From positions 1 to 12,981 of the forward strand of contig CAJUJN010000108.1 of NCBI GenBank assembly GCA_910586775.1: a stretch of 12,981 nt of DNA. The letters run 5' to 3'. This document shows, piece after piece, positions 10,522 through 12,981 of the stretch. How positions within the stretch are numbered: the stretch's first letter is position 1; each line of letters opens with the position of its first letter. The DNA is from an uncultured Acetatifactor sp. (GTDB lineage Bacteria; Bacillota; Clostridia; Lachnospirales; Lachnospiraceae). The translations under genes and the position numbers were made by a program. The notes beneath the pieces were generated by a model. The model was not told the origin of the DNA and did not search any database. It saw only the letters and a list, made by a program, of their open reading frames with translations.

Positions 10522-12981
10522 TTATGGCTTTACAAGATTCTTTTTTCTCATAAACACAAAGGCAGCACCCAGAGCAACAGCAGCCGATACAGTCAGAACA
10601 GGTATAAGGATTCCGGTATCCGGCTGATTCTCTGCCTGATCCTCTGGTTCATCTGTTTCGTTTTCATTTTCCGGCGCTGCTTCTTCATCAGATGCCTTCT
10701 GGCTCTCTGGCGGATCGCTTTCCGACGATTCATCGAAGGTTGTTTCCGGCTCTGTCTGATCCTGCTGCGGCAGACTTTCTGTATCAGGAGATACGTCTTC
10801 GCTGGCCGGGAGTATTTCAGAACTGGCAAGCCGTGACCTTAAATTGGACGGTTCATTCCGGTTCTGTATGTACTCGTACTGCAGCACCTGACTGCCGGAC
10901 ACACCAGTTCCGCTGATTCTGTCAGGTTCGCCGGAACTGCCGGAGTTATTGTCAGAACCGTTGGAGGTACCGTTGGAACTGCCAGAGTTACCGTTGGAAC
11001 CTCCGGAAGAGCCGGGCGTATAGTCCGTTTTGCCGTCGTCGGGCTTCGTGGGATCTTTTCCGCTGTCATCCGGTTTCACGGGATCCTTCCCGCTGTCGTC
11101 AGGTTTCGCAGGATCCTTCCCGCTGTCGTCGGGCTTCGCGGGATCCTTTTCACTGTCGTCAGGTTTCGCAGGATCCTTCTCACCATCGTCAGAACCAGGA
11201 GTGTCCGTAGACATGGCAGCACCGCAATTATCACACTTACCATCCTTATTTGCATCAACATGACTGGTGCAGGACCCGCTCTCGTTCTTATCAGGCAGAA
11301 AATCGCCCGGGTCATTGGGATCAGCAGCGAAAGGATCGTCAAATGCAGCATTGAAGATCACGGTGGTTCCGGTTGATTTCAGCGAAGCTCTTAAATAGAC
11401 GCTCGCTATGTTGTTCCATTCTGTCTCGCTGCCGCCGAAATAGATATACTGTAAAGCTTTGCACGAGGTGAACGGATTTTCTCCAATTTCCTTTACGCTT
11501 GCCGGTATATACAGGGAGGGAAGCGAACTGCAGGACTGGAACATGCCGGCACTGATGCGATCCGCCGTCTGAGGCAGCGTTACACTTGTCAGCTTCCAGC
11601 ACTGTGCAAACGGATCAGCTCCAAAAGTTACCGTTCCGGTTCCCGGTATAAATCTCACACGGGTCATTTCAGAGCAACTCATAAATGCTCCCGCGCCTAC
11701 GGACGTAATACTTGCCGGGAAATCGATATAGGCCAGTTTTGTGCAGCCCCGGAAAGCATTGTCTCCGATTGTTTTTACTCCTTCGGAAACAGTCACAGAA
11801 GTGAGATTTGCACAATCGCGGAAAGCATTGGCTCCGACAGATTCAACGGTGCCCGGGATCGTTGCAGACAGCAGTGCAGACCCGCAAAACGCGTCCTGTC
11901 CAATCTTCGTTATGCCGTCAGGAATATAGATACTGAGGGCGCCGCTCTGATAAAAAGCGTAGTCTCCTATGCCCGTCACGCCTTTCTCCAAAATAACTGT
12001 ACTGACGCTGTATCCGTTCCATGGCGGAAGAACGGAATCATTTGGGGAGTAATCCGGAATGACTCCGTTTCCGGATACAGTCAGTATCCCTGCATTCGTC
12101 AGTGACCAGCTCAGATCTCCCGCAGTCCCGTTCTGTGCCACTTTATCAGCTTCCGGATCATTTGGAGTAACATAACCTTCCGGATAACGCGTGATTATAT
12201 AATTTGCAGCCAAAACATCTGTTGCACTCATTGCGCGTCCCCAGTGAACGGACTTGTTATAGTTCGCTTCAGCGATGATGATACCGCCTGCGCTTTTTTG
12301 CAGTACAATTACGCTGTGACTGTTGTTTTCTATCCGCAGGATATCACCGACTTTTACATCTTCAAAAGTAAAGCTGCCTCTGCTGATGGTCCTGGCAGGC
12401 AGACTGCCAAAGGCTGCATCGCTGAGCAGGAAGGCGAAGGCAGTACAGCCTACGCCGCGGTTTGCTCCATATACAGCTCCGCCTTTCCAGACATAGGAAT
12501 CGCCAAGACTGCCATTGCTTCCGTAAGGCGTAAAATTCGTCCAGGTCATTCCTTCGGGATACTGTTCCTGTAAGGCGGTCATGGCATTATATGCCTCCTG
12601 AAAGGTCGGGACTGTTTCCCGCGCTGCACTGGCAAGCAGGCGGCTGTCCAGCTCATAATAGCCGCATTCGGTACATACATTGCCGTCACCGTAGCTGTGT
12701 TCTGCATAACCGTCCTTCTCGCTGATATCAGACACAGGACAGTCTTCGGCATCGCACTCGTGCCAGTGGAAGTTTTCGTCAAAACTCCAGTCCAGGGTCC
12801 AGCTGTGCTCATGATCATCCGGTAAGAGAACCTTATACGGCTCACCGTCTGGATTTTCGGGATTTACAGTTAACTGTTCATCCGGATCTTCAGGTAAATT
12901 GTCCGCTTCTGTTTCTTCATCCGGATTTGAGTTGCTTTCTTCTTTGATTTCTGGTCCGTTGTCCGATTCCGTACTGTCTTC
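10522..12981 (-). CDS. Cell-wall-anchored protein: cysteine hydrolase-like domain, BspA-type LRRs, PDTG sorting signal (N-terminus outside window)
   Basis: The frame is open from the window edge for 819 residues; the GTG at 12735 is internal. Order (numbered from the edge): an acidic stalk (1-50); Cys/His segments WHECDAEDC and VCTECGYYE (64-110); a papain-like/CHAP-like domain (about 125-270) with a probable nucleophile in GVGCTAFAF (Cys179), NSHSVIV (His222) and AEANYN; BspA-type LRR_5 repeats (about 290-540, units such as IGDYAFYQSGALSIYIP); a DANKDGKCDNCG motif; five 10-residue KPDD repeats; a Ser/Gly/Asn linker; an acidic stretch; then QPDTG (786-790), a hydrophobic segment and MRKKN. 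The tail is a sortase signal with Gln in place of Leu. Such proteins act at the surface in adhesion or peptide/peptidoglycan cleavage; the substrate is unknown. Confidence 0.9.
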   Translation of the reverse strand, partial: EDSTESDNGPEIKEESNSNPDEETEADNLPEDPDEQLTVNPENPDGEPYKVLLPDDHEHSWTLDWSFDENFHWHECDAEDCPVSDISEKDGYAEHSYGDGNVCTECGYYELDSRLLASAARETVPTFQEAYNAMTALQEQYPEGMTWTNFTPYGSNGSLGDSYVWKGGAVYGANRGVGCTAFAFLLSDAAFGSLPARTISRGSFTFEDVKVGDILRIENNSHSVIVLQKSAGGIIIAEANYNKSVHWGRAMSATDVLAANYIITRYPEGYVTPNDPEADKVAQNGTAGDLSWSLTNAGILTVSGNGVIPDYSPNDSVLPPWNGYSVSTVILEKGVTGIGDYAFYQSGALSIYIPDGITKIGQDAFCGSALLSATIPGTVESVGANAFRDCANLTSVTVSEGVKTIGDNAFRGCTKLAYIDFPASITSVGAGAFMSCSEMTRVRFIPGTGTVTFGADPFAQCWKLTSVTLPQTADRISAGMFQSCSSLPSLYIPASVKEIGENPFTSCKALQYIYFGGSETEWNNIASVYLRASLKSTGTTVIFNAAFDDPFAADPNDPGDFLPDKNESGSCTSHVDANKDGKCDNCGAAMSTDTPGSDDGEKDPAKPDDSEKDPAKPDDSGKDPAKPDDSGKDPVKPDDSGKDPTKPDDGKTDYTPGSSGGSNGNSGSSNGTSNGSDNNSGSSGEPDRISGTGVSGSQVLQYEYIQNRNEPSNLRSRLASSEILPASEDVSPDTESLPQQDQTEPETTFDESSESDPPESQKASDEEAAPENENETDEPEDQAENQPDTGILIPVLTVSAAVALGAAFVFMRKKNLVKP
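11035..11184 (-). repeat. Five tandem 30-bp units encoding Pro/Asp/Lys repeats
   Basis: Units start at 11035, 11065, 11095, 11125 and 11155, each exactly 30 bp. They encode (S/G)(G/E)KDP(A/V/T)KPDD. High nucleotide identity between units means copy number can change by slippage or recombination without breaking the frame, altering the length of the wall-spanning stalk. Confidence 0.92.

Noticed and set aside
11035..11184. CRISPR-like array
   Set aside because: The repeats are contiguous 30-bp coding units without spacers, in frame within a surface protein gene.
12735..12735. Start of the wall protein at GTG 12735
   Set aside because: The frame stays open to the window edge with the same acidic and Cys/His-rich style, and no ribosome binding site precedes the GTG.

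Overview
The window looks like a chromosomal accessory region of a gut-type Clostridia (Bacillota), most likely Lachnospiraceae or a relative. The reasons are the strong AGGAGG ribosome binding sites, the consensus sigma-A promoters, and the gene families: AAA/DUF4143 ATPase, DUF3737, a SirTM/macrodomain remnant, and a BspA-type LRR surface protein with an xPDTG sorting signal. This is inference from sequence alone, and no species can be named. By eye the left half, especially about 2.5-6.4 kb, is more AT-rich than the right half.

Left half (1-6400) is a gene scrapyard in which a few intact genes sit among decayed pieces. Intact or nearly intact: an AAA-family ATPase with a DUF4143 C-terminus (614-1813) behind a perfect promoter; a membrane-anchored VCBS/FG-GAP-like protein (1885-2526); a PhzF-family isomerase (2590-3438); and an unrecognised 177-residue protein (4576-5109). 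Remnants: the C-terminal end of an unknown protein (1-183); the last ~86 residues of an ABC transporter ATPase (216-473); a 26-residue piece of a second DUF4143-type ATPase (3439-3519); a macrodomain fragment joined to a frameshifted class M sirtuin (3759-4440); an internally deleted copy of the PhzF locus (5124-5183); the C-terminus of a Cro/CI-type regulator (5231-5323); a potassium channel broken by a frameshift and a large deletion but retaining its TMGYGD filter (5320-5735); and truncated conjugative-element-type genes (5750-6020). One small zinc-ribbon gene (6072-6275) ends the region.

The middle (6405-9892) is an orderly regulon. A CMD-cupin fusion protein (6515-7273) converges on a LysR regulator (7427-8305, minus), with a shared bidirectional terminator between them. 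Divergent from the LysR gene is an operon of a DUF3737 beta-helix protein (8489-9340) and a cyclophilin-like-fold lipoprotein (9359-9892). The two plus-strand promoters carry the same 21-bp element (19 of 21 identical), placed identically relative to their -35 and -10 boxes. This argues that one regulator, most simply the LysR protein, controls both.

The right end is leftward-transcribed. An Rrf2-family regulator (9932-10366) is followed by a perfect 16-bp-stem terminator (10465-10502) and the last 819 residues of a large cell-wall protein (10522 to beyond the window edge). That protein combines cysteine-rich segments, a predicted papain-like/CHAP-like cysteine hydrolase domain, BspA-type LRRs, five exact-length 10-residue Pro/Asp/Lys repeats, a Ser/Gly/Asn linker and a QPDTG sorting signal.

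No rRNA, tRNA, CRISPR array or complete insertion sequence was seen.
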